64,000 nucleotides of DNA from Komagataeibacter xylinus (GCF_009834365.1 NZ_CP041348.1:3137001-3201000), one strand, 5' to 3'; shown: positions 36,536 to 46,267, counted from the stretch's first letter. A program made the numbers and translations. Notes: generated from the letters alone by a model not told the origin.

Positions 36536-37438
36536 TCAGGGCTGCACCAGCGGGATCTTGGTGCCAACGAACTGCCGCGCCTGCCGCACCTCCCCACAGA
36601 AGCGGAACAGACGGGCCGGGCGGCCGCCGGTATTTTCCTCGATTTCGCCTGTTTCTTCAACCAGTTGCTGCTGCATGATCAGGCGGCGGAAATTCTGCTT
36701 GTGCACATGCACACCCGACAGGCTTTCCATCACGCGCTGGAGCTGGAGCAGGGTGAAGGCCTCGGGCATGAGTTCAAACACAACCGGGCGATAACGTATT
36801 CTTGCACGCAGCCGCGCCATGGCTGTTGCCAGAATGCGACGGTGGTCATGGTGCATGGGCTGCCCCGGCACCGCGCGATCGGGCGGGCAGCCCGCCTCGG
36901 CCACCAGCCCTGCCTCATACAGCAGTTCGTAACGCTGGAGCACCAGTTCGTCATTCCAGGCCACCATGTCGCCAATGGCGAACAGGCTGACACAGCGCTG
37001 CCACTGCCGCACGCGCTCGGCGGCGTGGCCCATGCCCGCCACCCAGTGGCACAGCAGGCGCTCGATCAGGGCCAGGCTGGCGCGCCCCTCGTCGCCCTTG
37101 CAGTTCTCCCACGGGAAATAGTCGTACCAGTCGCGCCACCCCGTCTCGCCCGCGTGGCTGCGCGTGAGCGCAAGGTAGGAAATGGCGATCATCCGCCCCT
37201 GCGTGCTCGACAGGATGCGGTCATGATCGGCAAAGGTGTAGAGTTGCTCGACATGCCCGATGGGATGGCCGGTCTGGCGCTCGACCCACGCCCTGACGCC
37301 TGCCTGCAGCGAGCGATGCGTGCTTTCCAGCGGACCGGAAGGCAGCTGCCGCCCATGGTCGATGGTCATGACCTGGGGAACATCCCCCCGCACGGCCGTC
37401 AGGACAGCGATCAGCTCGATCATCATATGGGTTGTCAT
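36536..37438 (-). CDS. nrtR: NrtR-family (Nudix-related) regulator of NAD metabolism
   Basis: A 300-residue protein with an N-terminal Nudix-like fold (residues 5-150) in which the catalytic Nudix box is degenerate: the REUXEE core is replaced by RSLQAGVRAWVERQTG. A C-terminal winged helix covers about 220-300, with FELMPEAFTLLQLQRVMESL and HKQNFRRLIMQQQLVEETGE. That combination is the NrtR architecture, in which the Nudix part senses ADP-ribose and the wing binds DNA. The middle part (about 70-200) is longer than in short NrtR proteins. It lies 138 bases upstream of nadABC in the same direction, with a palindrome in the gap, so repression of NAD synthesis is the likely role. Confidence 0.85.
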   Translation of the reverse strand: MTTHMMIELIAVLTAVRGDVPQVMTIDHGRQLPSGPLESTHRSLQAGVRAWVERQTGHPIGHVEQLYTFADHDRILSSTQGRMIAISYLALTRSHAGETGWRDWYDYFPWENCKGDEGRASLALIERLLCHWVAGMGHAAERVRQWQRCVSLFAIGDMVAWNDELVLQRYELLYEAGLVAEAGCPPDRAVPGQPMHHDHRRILATAMARLRARIRYRPVVFELMPEAFTLLQLQRVMESLSGVHVHKQNFRRLIMQQQLVEETGEIEENTGGRPARLFRFCGEVRQARQFVGTKIPLVQP

Positions 37439-37492
37439 GGCGGGCGGAAACCTATCACGCCATGGCCCGGTTTGGGGAGGGATTTTCCTGTC

Positions 37493-38401
37493 TTACCCCG
37501 CGCACGGGCAAATGGCGATGCGAATGGGCTGGTCATTGATCTGCGCGCGTATGGCGGTCTGGCCATGCGCATCGCCATCGCTCTGCACGGGCAGGCCGGT
37601 GGGAGCGGGAATGGCAACCGTGGTGGCCCGCAGCACCGTCACATCCTTCTGGCGGGGCAGCGTGCCGCGCAGCAGGGCCAGCCCGTAGCGCAGGGTGGCC
37701 CATGGCCCGGCACTGCCAAACAGCACGACGGAGAACGCCTTCTCCGCCTGCATGGAAGCAGGTACGAGCATATGCTGACCTGCATACAGCGCCCCTTTCG
37801 AGATGATGGCGGACGAGGCTTCATGCACCGTGCCATCCACCTCCACACGCAGCACGGGATAGCGGTAGCCCCACAGCGCCCGCAGCACCGACACCACATA
37901 GGCCGCGCGGCCCACCGCCTTTTTCAGCCGGGGCGAAACGGTATGGACCACATGGGCATCAAACCCCACCCCCGCCATCTGCACGAAAAGCGATTTGCCC
38001 TGCGCCGTATGCAGCACGCCCGGCCACACGGTGGTACTGGTGCCCGCGATGATACTGCGCGCAAGTGCCCTTTCATCAAACGGCAGGTCGAGTTCACGCG
38101 CCAGCACGTTGGCCGTGCCAACAGGCAGCACCGCCAGCACCACATCGGAGCCCGCAAGCCCGCGCGCCACTTCGGCCACGGTGCCATCGCCGCCGGTCGC
38201 AACGACATGGCTGCACCCGCCGTGACGCACCGCCGCGCGCGCCAGTTCGGTGGCATGACCCCGGTCGCGCGTATGGACAACCTGCACCGCAACACCCGCG
38301 CGGCGCAGGGCCCCGGCAAGACGGGTGGCATGGCCCGAACGCCGCCGCCCTGCGGTGGGGTTGACGATAATGGTAACGGATCGTGACGCCTGCATGGCCA
38401 T
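37493..38401 (-). CDS. Diacylglycerol/lipid kinase family protein
   Basis: About 302 residues of the DAGK/YegS catalytic fold. It has VTIIVNPTAGRRRSGHATRL at the N-terminus, the nucleotide-binding ATGGDGTVAEVARGL near residue 65, and LPVGTANVLARELDLP. A C-terminal beta domain contains AGVGFDAHVVHTVSPRLKKA. Such enzymes phosphorylate diacylglycerol, sphingoid or similar lipids using ATP. The substrate is not predictable, and sphingolipids occur in acetic acid bacteria, so a sphingoid substrate is possible. The start is either of two close ATGs (38401 or 38395). It stands alone, upstream of nrtR on the same strand. Confidence 0.88.
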   Translation of the reverse strand: MAMQASRSVTIIVNPTAGRRRSGHATRLAGALRRAGVAVQVVHTRDRGHATELARAAVRHGGCSHVVATGGDGTVAEVARGLAGSDVVLAVLPVGTANVLARELDLPFDERALARSIIAGTSTTVWPGVLHTAQGKSLFVQMAGVGFDAHVVHTVSPRLKKAVGRAAYVVSVLRALWGYRYPVLRVEVDGTVHEASSAIISKGALYAGQHMLVPASMQAEKAFSVVLFGSAGPWATLRYGLALLRGTLPRQKDVTVLRATTVAIPAPTGLPVQSDGDAHGQTAIRAQINDQPIRIAICPCAG

Positions 38402-38702
38402 AGCGTGTAGAACACCACGGGCGAAATGACTACCGGCCCCATTCAGCGGGCCATGCCCCAGGACAGGCCAGCACAGCACCCCGCCGTTATGCTGGAAAAC
38501 CAGCGCGTTATGTCATCATGGCCTGCCTCCGCTCCCCTTTACAGACGGTGCGGCTTCCTGTCCTAATGATGTGCATGAAAGTGAAACGATTACAGATGCA
38601 CGGGCAAGACCACGCCTGTCAGGCACTGACACGGGCTGCCCTGGTTGAGGCGGATTTCTCCCCCACAGGTGGCCCGCCCGTCATGTGCTCCGCGCTGGCA
38701 CA
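38402..38702. other. Intergenic region between lipid kinase and permease
   Basis: About 300 bases of divergent promoter region. A 66-codon frame at 38518-38718 overlaps the permease start and shows no family features. Nothing else supported. Confidence 0.35.
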
Positions 38703-40085
38703 ATGGCAGACATCATGACTGACGGCACACCCCCCTGCTCCGCCCGGCCTGCATCGGTGCTCAGGCAGCGCCACATCATCATGATTGCGTTGGGCGGTGC
38801 CATCGGGGCCGGGCTGTTCGTGGGCAGCAGTGCGGCCATTGCTGCGGTGGGTCCTGCGGTGCTACTGGGCTTTGTCGCAGTGGGCATGCTGGTCATGCTC
38901 GTCATGCGCATGCTGGGGGAAATGGTGATTGCGAGCCCCGGCAAGGGATCGTTCGTGGAATATATCCGCACGGCCCATGGCAATGGTGCTGCGTTTACCA
39001 CGGGGTGGCTGTACTGGTTTTTCTGGCTGGTGGCGCTGGGCAGCGAGGCGATTGCAGGCGCGATCCTGTTGCATGACTGGATCAGGCTGCCGGTCTGGGC
39101 GCTGGCTACAGCGCTGATCGTGGCGCTGAACCTGGTCAACCGCATGGCGGTGCATATTTTTGGCGAATGCGAGTTCTGGCTCTCGCTCATCAAGGTAGCC
39201 AGCATCGTGGCCTTTGTGGTGGCAGGCACCCTGTACGTGGCGCATGTTTTTGGCCCCGGCGTGCCGGTCGTGCACAATGCAACGGGTCACGGCGGGCTGT
39301 TCCCCAATGGCGGGATGGGGGTGCTGTCCATCATCCCCACCCTTCTGTTCACCATGATCGGCTCGGAAATCGCGACCGTGGCCGCCGGTGAATCCGCCGA
39401 ACCGGCCAGGAACGTGGCCTATGTCACCCGCAGCCTCGGCACGCGCATCATGCTGTTCTACAGCCTGTCCATCGCGCTGATCCTGATGATCGTGCCATGG
39501 TGGACCATTGTGCCCGGTCATTCGCCCTTTGTGGCGGCCATGCAGGTCATGGGCATTCCGGGAGCGGCTGCGTGCATGCGGGTGGTGGTGCTGACGGCGG
39601 TGCTGTCGTGCATGAACTCCAGCCTTTACATCACCTCGCGCATTCTGGCCGAACTCGCCCGCCATGGCGATGCGCCCGCCCTGCTGCAGCGCCGCAACCG
39701 CCAGAACACGCCGGTCAATGCCATCATGGCCAATTCACTGGCCGGCGGCGTGGTGGCGTTTTCCTCCATCCTGGCACCTGATACGGTGTTCTCCTTCCTG
39801 CTCAGTTGCAGCGGGGGCGTGATCCTGCTGGTCTATTCGCTGATCGTCACTGCCTATGTGGTCACGCGCCGCGCGGCCACGCCCGCCATGCGCCAGGCGT
39901 GCTTTCGGCTGCCGTTCTTTCCCGTCATCAACATTGCAACGCTGGGGGGCGTGCTGGTCATTTTCGGGGCGATGCTGCTCAATCCGTCGCAGCGCATGAC
40001 TGCTCTGGCCAGCCTGGGCACGACAGTGTTTTTTGTGCTGATCCACGCCCTGCGCCGCAAAAAAGCTGGCCTGATTTCAGGCTGA
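38703..40085 (+). CDS. Amino acid permease, APC superfamily (GabP/AAT-like)
   Basis: A 12-helix inner-membrane amino acid:proton symporter of about 460 residues. The N-terminal cytoplasmic tail leads into the APC signature HIIMIALGGAIGAGLFVGSS. Conserved segments include GEMVIASPGKGSFVEYIRTA, GWLYWFFWLVALGSEAIAGA, TMIGSEIATVAAGESAEPAR, and MNSSLYITSRILAELARHGD. The pattern is closest to the AAT family containing GabP, CycA and AroP. With gabD in the neighbourhood a GABA role is possible but unproven. The start could be GTG 38685, ATG 38703 or ATG 38715; none has a strong ribosome site. Its 3' end overlaps the convergent ArsC-like gene by 9 bases. Confidence 0.9.
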   Translation: MADIMTDGTPPCSARPASVLRQRHIIMIALGGAIGAGLFVGSSAAIAAVGPAVLLGFVAVGMLVMLVMRMLGEMVIASPGKGSFVEYIRTAHGNGAAFTTGWLYWFFWLVALGSEAIAGAILLHDWIRLPVWALATALIVALNLVNRMAVHIFGECEFWLSLIKVASIVAFVVAGTLYVAHVFGPGVPVVHNATGHGGLFPNGGMGVLSIIPTLLFTMIGSEIATVAAGESAEPARNVAYVTRSLGTRIMLFYSLSIALILMIVPWWTIVPGHSPFVAAMQVMGIPGAAACMRVVVLTAVLSCMNSSLYITSRILAELARHGDAPALLQRRNRQNTPVNAIMANSLAGGVVAFSSILAPDTVFSFLLSCSGGVILLVYSLIVTAYVVTRRAATPAMRQACFRLPFFPVINIATLGGVLVIFGAMLLNPSQRMTALASLGTTVFFVLIHALRRKKAGLISG

Positions 40086-40448
40086 AGCGGGTCGGGCCTG
40101 CGGCAGGATCTCGAACAGCATCTCCTTCGGGCGGCACGGGCGGGCCTGCGTGTCGGTCATGACGACGGGGCGGTTGAGCAGGATGGGGTGTGCGGCGATG
40201 GCATCAAGGATCTGCCCATCGCTCAGCGCAGGGTTGTCGAGCCCGAGTTCGCCGTAGGGCGTGCCGCGCTCGCGCAGCAGGTCGCGTACCGGCACGACCA
40301 GCCTGCTGGCCAGCACGTCGAGTTCGGCCCGCGTGGGCGGTGTCCTGAGGTATTCCACCACCACGGGCTCGATCCCGGCGGCCCGGATCAGGGCCAGCAC
40401 GTTGCGCGAGGTGCCACAGGCACGGTTATGGTACAAGGTTACGATCAT
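40077..40448 (-). CDS. arsC: ArsC-family arsenate reductase-like protein
   Basis: A 123-residue thioredoxin-fold protein of the ArsC/Spx family. The active Cys is in VTLYHNRACGTSRNVLALIR near residue 11. VVVEYLRTPPTRAELDVLAS, a partial RERGTPYGELGLDN segment and LLNRPVVMTDTQARPCRPKE follow. The GSH/glutaredoxin-type ArsC enzymes reduce arsenate to arsenite. No arsenite pump or ArsR is adjacent, so the arsenic role is uncertain, and YffB-like proteins have the same fold. The ATG at 40448 fits the family start. It overlaps the permease gene tail to tail by 9 bases. Confidence 0.87.
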   Translation of the reverse strand: MIVTLYHNRACGTSRNVLALIRAAGIEPVVVEYLRTPPTRAELDVLASRLVVPVRDLLRERGTPYGELGLDNPALSDGQILDAIAAHPILLNRPVVMTDTQARPCRPKEMLFEILPQARPASA

Positions 40449-40545
40449 GGCATGCCCCACATGGCGCGAGAGGAACAATCAGATGGGCCTAGCGGTCCGG
40501 CCATGGTGGTCCACCATTTCCGCACGGACGTAAAGGGGCTGCTGT

Positions 40546-41223
40546 TCAGAAAGGAATTTCATCCGCGCAGATCGCCGTTTTCGCTGCAATGCGGTAGGTA
40601 TCGATGAACTGCGCATCACGCGGAAAGTGGAACTGTCGTAACGGCGGCACGGGCGAGGCTTGCTCCTCCGGCACGTCAACGGGCAGGATCAGGCCTGCCT
40701 TGAGGTTTTCGCTGACCAGATCGACTACAAACGGAATTTGCGTTCTGTTGACAATATTGGCCGTTGCAATGACATGCGCGCCCTTGAGCACGTAGGCATT
40801 ATGCTGGCTGTCAAAGCACACGCTCAAACCGGCATCGACATCGCGCATGGCCGTGACGATGGTAGTGCGGATATGCGCCATCTCCTGCGTAAAGCCCACC
40901 CATGCCGCCCTGATGGCCTGCATGTAGGCAATGTGATGACGGATCAGGGTGCGCATGGATGCGACATTTTCCCGCACCTCGATGCCGAAAGACGGAAAGA
41001 CAGTCCACCCCTCCTTTTCAAACGCGATGAGGGTCGAGCCACGCAGGGCCAGCTTCCGGCCTTTGTAAAGAAGCAGGTCAAAATCCTCAGTTGCACCGGA
41101 GGGATAGACCTGATCGACAAACGTGCTGATATTGGAAAAATCGTCACCCGAACGCATTTCCAGCAGGAAGTGCTCCCGGTCATCGCGCCGGTAAAAGATA
41201 TTTCCTGTCAGATCATCCGTCAT
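40546..41223 (-). CDS. Hypothetical protein, 225 residues
   Basis: No family is recognised. It is soluble, with no signal peptide or TM segment. It begins [21 protein letters not shown] mid-region hydrophobic/aromatic part ([32 protein letters not shown]) leads to a C-terminal segment with [20 protein letters not shown] and [16 protein letters not shown]. Codon use is normal for the genome. It is divergent from trhO with about 120 bases between starts. Confidence 0.65.
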   Translation of the reverse strand: MTDDLTGNIFYRRDDREHFLLEMRSGDDFSNISTFVDQVYPSGATEDFDLLLYKGRKLALRGSTLIAFEKEGWTVFPSFGIEVRENVASMRTLIRHHIAYMQAIRAAWVGFTQEMAHIRTTIVTAMRDVDAGLSVCFDSQHNAYVLKGAHVIATANIVNRTQIPFVVDLVSENLKAGLILPVDVPEEQASPVPPLRQFHFPRDAQFIDTYRIAAKTAICADEIPF

Positions 41224-41343
41224 GTTGCCCGGCCCTGCTGGCGTTGCGGCGCATGGTGCATTCAGGCCGCGGTTCAGCTATATAGCATGGCTTCATGTAT
41301 CCGCATGCCCGCATGTGGCCGTTTCCAGCGCAGGGTTGCCAGT

Positions 41344-42387
41344 GTGACAGATCCATCCCCTTCTTCCGCGTCTCCTGTGGCAGAACTGCCCATCCGCGTC
41401 GCGGCCCTTTATCACTTCACCCCGTTTGCGGATGTTGGCGCCGTGCGGGAGCACCTGCTCGCCGCCTGCCATGAACTGGGCATACGCGGCATATTGCTGG
41501 TGGCGCATGAAGGGATCAATGGCACCATTGCCGGAACAGATGCGGCGATTGATGCCATACTGGCCATCATCCGCGCCCTGCCCGACTGTGCCGGGCTTGA
41601 GGTGAAGTTCTCGCGCGCGCCTGCGCTGCCGTTTCACCGCATGAAGGTGCGCATCAAGCGCGAGATCGTGACCATGGGCATCGACGGCCTCGACCCACGC
41701 CGTGACGTGGGCCACTACGTGCCGCCCGAGGACTGGAATGCCCTGATTTCAGACCCCGACACCATCGTGATCGACACCCGCAATGATTATGAGGTGGCGA
41801 TTGGCACCTTTCGCGGCGCGATTGATCCGGGCACGAAAACCTTCCGTGAATTTCCGCAATGGTTCCGCGAACGTCAGGCCGAACTGCTGCACGAAGGCCG
41901 CACGCCCAAAATTGCCATGTTCTGCACCGGCGGCATCCGCTGCGAGAAAGCCACCGCCTTTGTCCGTGCCGAAGGGGTGGAGGACGTGTTTCACTTGCAG
42001 GGTGGCATCCTGAAATACCTTGAAACCGTGCCCGAGGCCCAGAGCCTGTGGGAAGGCGAATGCTTTGTGTTTGACCAGCGCGTGAGCGTAGGCCACGGGC
42101 TCGCACCCGGCACGTTCGACATATGCCACGCCTGCCGCACGCCCCTCAGCGCCGCGGACCGGCAGTCACCCGATTATGAGGAAGGCGTGCGCTGCCCGCA
42201 TTGCAGCACGGACCGCACCGAGGCCCAGCGCCAGCGCTATGCCGAACGCGAACGCCAGATCCAGCTGGCCAGAAGCCGCGGCGCCCACCACATGGGTCTG
42301 CCGCTGCCGGTTGGCGCAACTGATGGCGCAGAAGCGCCAAAAGAAGTTGCTCCATCTGCACAGAAGCAGAAGGTCGTTCCAAAATAA
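41344..42387 (+). CDS. trhO: tRNA uridine(34) hydroxylase, rhodanese family (TrhO/YceA)
   Basis: Adds the hydroxyl group of 5-hydroxyuridine at the tRNA wobble position, an O2-dependent route to cmo5U/mo5U. From GTG 41344 (AGGG 8 bases upstream) the product is 347 residues, matching E. coli TrhO. It has the N-terminal acylphosphatase-like part ([37 protein letters not shown]). The rhodanese domain follows with [20 protein letters not shown] and the active-site Cys in [16 protein letters not shown] Cys-rich tail has CHACRTPLS and RCPHC, as in the family. The open frame runs 228 codons further upstream through the divergent gene but is not coding there. Confidence 0.93.
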   Translation: MTDPSPSSASPVAELPIRVAALYHFTPFADVGAVREHLLAACHELGIRGILLVAHEGINGTIAGTDAAIDAILAIIRALPDCAGLEVKFSRAPALPFHRMKVRIKREIVTMGIDGLDPRRDVGHYVPPEDWNALISDPDTIVIDTRNDYEVAIGTFRGAIDPGTKTFREFPQWFRERQAELLHEGRTPKIAMFCTGGIRCEKATAFVRAEGVEDVFHLQGGILKYLETVPEAQSLWEGECFVFDQRVSVGHGLAPGTFDICHACRTPLSAADRQSPDYEEGVRCPHCSTDRTEAQRQRYAERERQIQLARSRGAHHMGLPLPVGATDGAEAPKEVAPSAQKQKVVPK

Positions 42388-42454
42388 TGGCCCGCCATAC
42401 AGGCCAATGCGCAGGAGGTGCGCAACCTTTTCAAGAGACTATTAAAAAAAGAAC

Positions 42455-42531
42455 AGTTTCGGGGTGTCGCCTCTTTTTTAAAGGCGGCATTTTCCGAAGC
42501 TGTTTGCAAAACAGCTTCACCAAAAATCTTT
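42455..42531 (+). repeat. Two-hairpin interspersed element, copy A
   Basis: Outer arms AGTTTCGGGGTG and CACCAAAAATCTTT enclose hairpin 1 (CGCCTCTTTTTTAAAGGCG) and hairpin 2 (GAAGCTGTTT/AAACAGCTTC). It lies 67 bases after trhO in an AT-rich gap and would terminate trhO transcription. Hairpin 2 uses a different base pair from the other copies yet still pairs perfectly. Confidence 0.75.
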
Positions 42532-42753
42532 ATGATTTAAGGGTATTATTGATCCTGTCTTTTCAAATACCCTCTCCAGAATCAAAAACACACCACATCC
42601 TGAATTTTCTTTTTCTCCGAACAGGGTGGCAGGAAAGTTAATACAGACAGGAAAAATAAAGAAGAGATCACGTTTAAATATTTTGATGATAAATTTAAAA
42701 AAGTTTCCTAATCCTGCAATAAAGAAAATAATTCTTATCCATACTCTTCCGAT

Positions 42754-43248
42754 ATGGCGGAAAGTTTATGCCATCTGTTTAAAAATTATGGTGGAGACTC
42801 GTTTAACGGTGGTTTGTACAGAATTGTAAAACCGGAAGACATCAAGACATGGTCAGAACGTGTTTGCCTGGCATTCCCCGATTACGAAAAAACAATGATA
42901 TGCTTTGGATATGATTGGCTTGGCAGGGTATTTGCGACCAAAAATCCGGGAAAAGGCGATCATATATCATTGTTTGAATCAGAAACGGGCGATGTATTCA
43001 ACATTGAAGGCGATATTTTTTCATTCCACAATGACGAGCTGGTCAGATATGGCGATGCTGCCCTGGCAGAAAATTTCTTCGCAGAATGGCAGGCAGCAAC
43101 TGGTTTATCATTGAAATACAATGAATGCGTTTCCTATAAAATACCCCCATTCCTGAGCGGAAAGGATGAGATCGATAATTTGTACGTAGAAGATATTGAT
43201 GTTTCCTGGAATATTATCGGACAAATACTAAACAAGATACGTGGATAA
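42754..43248 (+). CDS. Tdi1-like (DUF1851-type) T6SS immunity protein, orphan
   Basis: A 164-residue protein, mostly soluble and acidic, from an AT-rich island (42540-43490). The C-terminal part, GDAALAENFFAEWQAATGLS then YNECVSYKIPPFLSGKDEID and DVSWNIIGQILNKIRG, resembles the Tdi1 C-terminal domain of type VI secretion DNase-immunity proteins. The N-terminal FKNYGGDSFNGGLYRI is also family-like. The frame is open 14 codons upstream of the ATG, so the start is uncertain. No toxin, Hcp, VgrG or Rhs gene is adjacent. It may be a stand-alone antidote against toxins of neighbours. Low GC suggests horizontal transfer. Confidence 0.7.
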   Translation: MAESLCHLFKNYGGDSFNGGLYRIVKPEDIKTWSERVCLAFPDYEKTMICFGYDWLGRVFATKNPGKGDHISLFESETGDVFNIEGDIFSFHNDELVRYGDAALAENFFAEWQAATGLSLKYNECVSYKIPPFLSGKDEIDNLYVEDIDVSWNIIGQILNKIRG

Positions 43249-43489
43249 AAAATACAAATTATTGGGCATCTGCACGTAAATTGCATATCCATGTCCCGCA
43301 TCGCATGGCGTTCACCGGGCTGGTGTTTTGCGGGGCAGCTGATCATCCTGTCATGAGAATGGTTGTGTGTGGTAAAGCTTCTTTCACGAAGGCCGTAAGG
43401 CACGCTGCATTAAAAAACAGACGGTGTGCGAAAATTTTTTTATGCAATAATTTGTTTTTAAACAGCTTTTTATCGGGAGCACAGACTGG

Positions 43490-45385
43490 TTGAACGCTGA
43501 GACCGAACCATCACGCCCTTCTTCCCCCCGGCCGGGAACGCACCAGCCATGGTCCGCGCGGCTGAAGCGGCGCTTTGGCGTGTATGCCCATGTACCGCGC
43601 ATGTTCCGCCAGATCTGGCAGTGCAGTCCGGCGCTGACGGTAGCCAGCATCTGCCTGCGGCTGGTGCAGGCCATCCAGCCGCCGCTGGCGCTGTATCTGG
43701 GCAAGCTTATTGTTGATGAGGTCATCCGCCTTGGCGGCCATGCCATGCCCGCCGGGTCACTGGCCCACTGGGCGCTGCATGGTCCGGCCACGCGGCTGGA
43801 ACTCTGGATCGCGCTGGAATTCGCGCTCATCATCCTGTCTGACCTGACATCACGCGCCATCTCGCTGGTCGATGGGCTGCTCAATGAGCGCTATATCAAT
43901 TCTGTCAGCCTTGCGCTGATGGAACATTCCGCAACGCTCGACCTGCAGCAGTTCGAATCAAGCGCGTTGCAAGACCTGCTAGAGCGCGCGCGCCGCCAGG
44001 CCTCGGGGCGTAACAACCTGCTGGTGCAACTGTTCAACATCGCCCAGACCACGGTCACGGCGCTGGTGCTGGCGGCAGGAGTCATGGCGTTTGCGCCATG
44101 GCTGGTGGTGGTACTGCTCATAGCCCTGCTGCCTGCTGCTGCGGGGGAAGCGCATTTCAACGCCGAGGGCTACCGCCTGATCCGCGCCAAGACCGCCGAG
44201 CGCCGCGAGATGGAATATCTGCGCCATGTCGGCTCCAGTGCGGAACATGCCAAGGAACTCAAGCTGTTTGGCCTTGGCGGCTTTCTGGTCGGGCGCTTCA
44301 GCACGGCTGCGGCCACCGTGCTGGAACAGAACCGCAGGCTGGCGCTGCGCCGGTTTGCATGGAGCGGGGCGTTCGCCGCCATCGGCTCGGTGGCGTATTA
44401 TGGCGTCTATATCGTGATTGTGTGGGACACGGTGCGCGGGCGCTTCTCGGTGGGTGACCTGACCTTTCTGTCAGGCTCGTTCCTGCGGCTGCACGGGCTG
44501 CTGTCGAGCCTGCTGCTCGGCGTGACGCAAACCGCCAGTCAGGCGCAGTATCTTGATGATTTCTTCACGTTTCTCGACCTGCGCCCGGCCATCCTCTCGC
44601 CCCCCGTGGCACGTCCCTTCCCTTCGCCCATCCGCCAGGGCATCCGCTTCGAGAATGTGGGCTTCCGCTATCCCGGCACGGACAGGTGGGCCCTGCGCGG
44701 CCTTGATCTGCACATTGGCGCGGGCGAGACTGTGGCGCTGGTTGGTGAGAACGGAGCAGGCAAGACCACGATCGTGAAGCTGCTCACCCGGCTTTATGAA
44801 CCCGATGAGGGGCAGATCACGGTTGATGGTGTTGATCTGCGCGACATGGACCTTGCCGACCTGCGTGCCCATATCGGCGTGATCTTTCAGGATTTCATCC
44901 GCTACAGCCTGACCGCATCGGAAAACATTGCCGTGGGCCGGATTGAAGCACTCGATGACACCACACGCATTACCGCCGCCGCCCATGAGGGGCTGGCTGA
45001 TGCCGTACTGGCCAAACTGCCCATGGGCCTTGACCAGCCTCTGGGCAAGCGGGTGGCCATGGGGCGCGAACTCTCGGGCGGCGAGTGGCAGAAAATCGCC
45101 ATATCGCGCGCCTATATGCGCGATGCCGACCTGCTGATCCTTGATGAACCGACCTCGGCACTTGATGCCCGGGCCGAAACGGATGTGTTCGAGCGCCTGC
45201 GCGCGCTGCGCCAGGGCAAGGCGGCGCTGGTCATTTCGCACCGTTTTTCCACCGTGCGTACGGCAGACCGCATCGTGGTGCTCGAGCATGGGCGCGTGCT
45301 TGAAGCAGGCACGCATGAACAGCTCCTGGCCCAGGGCGGGCGCTATGCGGAACTGTTTGAATTACAGGCGGCGGGGTACCAGTAG
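43490..45385 (+). CDS. ABC exporter, fused permease and ATPase (MsbA/LapB-like)
   Basis: A 631-residue half-transporter that should work as a homodimer. Residues 60-360 form the six-helix ABC transmembrane domain (SPALTVASICLRLVQAIQPP, ALVLAAGVMAFAPWLVVVLL, FAAIGSVAYYGVYIVIVW). The ATPase domain has Walker A GENGAGKTTIVKLLTRLYEP near residue 420, signature LSGGEWQKIAISRAYMRDAD near 527, Walker B LLILDEPTSALD, and H-loop LVISHRFSTVRTADR. TTG at 43490 with GGGAG 10 bases upstream is the likely start. The substrate (lipid, peptide or drug) is unknown. Convergent with an SDR gene. Confidence 0.9.
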   Translation: MNAETEPSRPSSPRPGTHQPWSARLKRRFGVYAHVPRMFRQIWQCSPALTVASICLRLVQAIQPPLALYLGKLIVDEVIRLGGHAMPAGSLAHWALHGPATRLELWIALEFALIILSDLTSRAISLVDGLLNERYINSVSLALMEHSATLDLQQFESSALQDLLERARRQASGRNNLLVQLFNIAQTTVTALVLAAGVMAFAPWLVVVLLIALLPAAAGEAHFNAEGYRLIRAKTAERREMEYLRHVGSSAEHAKELKLFGLGGFLVGRFSTAAATVLEQNRRLALRRFAWSGAFAAIGSVAYYGVYIVIVWDTVRGRFSVGDLTFLSGSFLRLHGLLSSLLLGVTQTASQAQYLDDFFTFLDLRPAILSPPVARPFPSPIRQGIRFENVGFRYPGTDRWALRGLDLHIGAGETVALVGENGAGKTTIVKLLTRLYEPDEGQITVDGVDLRDMDLADLRAHIGVIFQDFIRYSLTASENIAVGRIEALDDTTRITAAAHEGLADAVLAKLPMGLDQPLGKRVAMGRELSGGEWQKIAISRAYMRDADLLILDEPTSALDARAETDVFERLRALRQGKAALVISHRFSTVRTADRIVVLEHGRVLEAGTHEQLLAQGGRYAELFELQAAGYQ

Positions 45386-45403
45386 CGCCCCGCCGCCCGC
45401 GGC

Positions 45404-46177
45404 CTACTTGGTGGTGTAACCGCCATTGACCAGAATGGTCTGCCCGGTCATCCACCACCCTTCCGATACGATGAAACGGATATAGGGGGCTATATCCTCG
45501 ATCTCGGTCAGGCCGGTCCGGCTGAAGGGGGAAAGTGCTGCGGCCGATTTGTGGTAAGCCACGGCCTCGGGTGCTTCCTGCCCATAAAAGAAAGGCGTAT
45601 CCATCGGGCCCGGCCCGATCGCGTTGACCGAAATGCCACGCGCGCCATATTCCTTCGACGCCGCGCGGGTAAAGTGCTCCACCGCCGCCTTCGAGCCAGC
45701 ATAGGTAGAATAGAACGGCGTATAAGCTCCAAGCAGCGAGGTGACGAGCGTCAGCAGCTTGCCATTATCGTTCAGGTGGGTGCCCGCTTCCTTGATGAAG
45801 AAATACGCAACGCGCGTATTGACCGCGAACATGGCATCGAACTCGGCCTCGGTTGTCTCGGCAATCGGCTTCTTGAGCACCTGGCCTACGGTGTTGATGG
45901 CAATGTCTGGGCGGCCGATGGCGGCCACCGTATCGGCGAACAGTTTGGCCACCGCACCGTTTGCGGTCAGGTCGGCCTGAAAGGCCACGGCCTTTACACC
46001 TGCCGCCTTCAGCGCCGCCAGTGTTTTCTCGGCCTCGGGCCTGGCGGCCGCGCTGTGGTAGTGAATGGCAATGGCTTTTGCGCCATGGGCTGCAAGGTCA
46101 TGCGCCACGAGCGCACCAAGATTCTTGGCCCCGCCTGTAATGAGAACCGTCTTACCCTTGATGCTGTGATCTACCAT
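45404..46177 (-). CDS. Short-chain dehydrogenase/reductase
   Basis: A 257-residue classical SDR: TVLITGGAKNLGALVAHDLA (cofactor motif TGGxxxLG), INTVGQ replacing the usual NAG motif, SLLGAYTPFYSTYAGSKAAV with the catalytic Ser-Tyr-Lys, and a C-terminal TGQTILVNGGYTTK. A longer frame continues upstream, but MVDHSIKGKTVLITGG is the natural start. The substrate is unknown; the family is broad. A LysR gene is divergently encoded 127 bases away and a palindrome lies between them, so induction by the substrate through that LTTR is likely. Confidence 0.92.
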   Translation of the reverse strand: MVDHSIKGKTVLITGGAKNLGALVAHDLAAHGAKAIAIHYHSAAARPEAEKTLAALKAAGVKAVAFQADLTANGAVAKLFADTVAAIGRPDIAINTVGQVLKKPIAETTEAEFDAMFAVNTRVAYFFIKEAGTHLNDNGKLLTLVTSLLGAYTPFYSTYAGSKAAVEHFTRAASKEYGARGISVNAIGPGPMDTPFFYGQEAPEAVAYHKSAAALSPFSRTGLTEIEDIAPYIRFIVSEGWWMTGQTILVNGGYTTK

Positions 46178-46267
46178 ATCGAGCCTCCGTTCATGCGTGG
46201 CAAGCGCGGGTGGCGCTTTTGCTATCCGCACAGTATCAGTTAGGATCTGGCTATAAAGTTCCATTTT

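Noticed and set aside
40660..41343. 228-codon N-terminal extension of TrhO
   Set aside because: Runs antisense through the divergent hypothetical gene; TrhO homology and a ribosome site begin at 41344.
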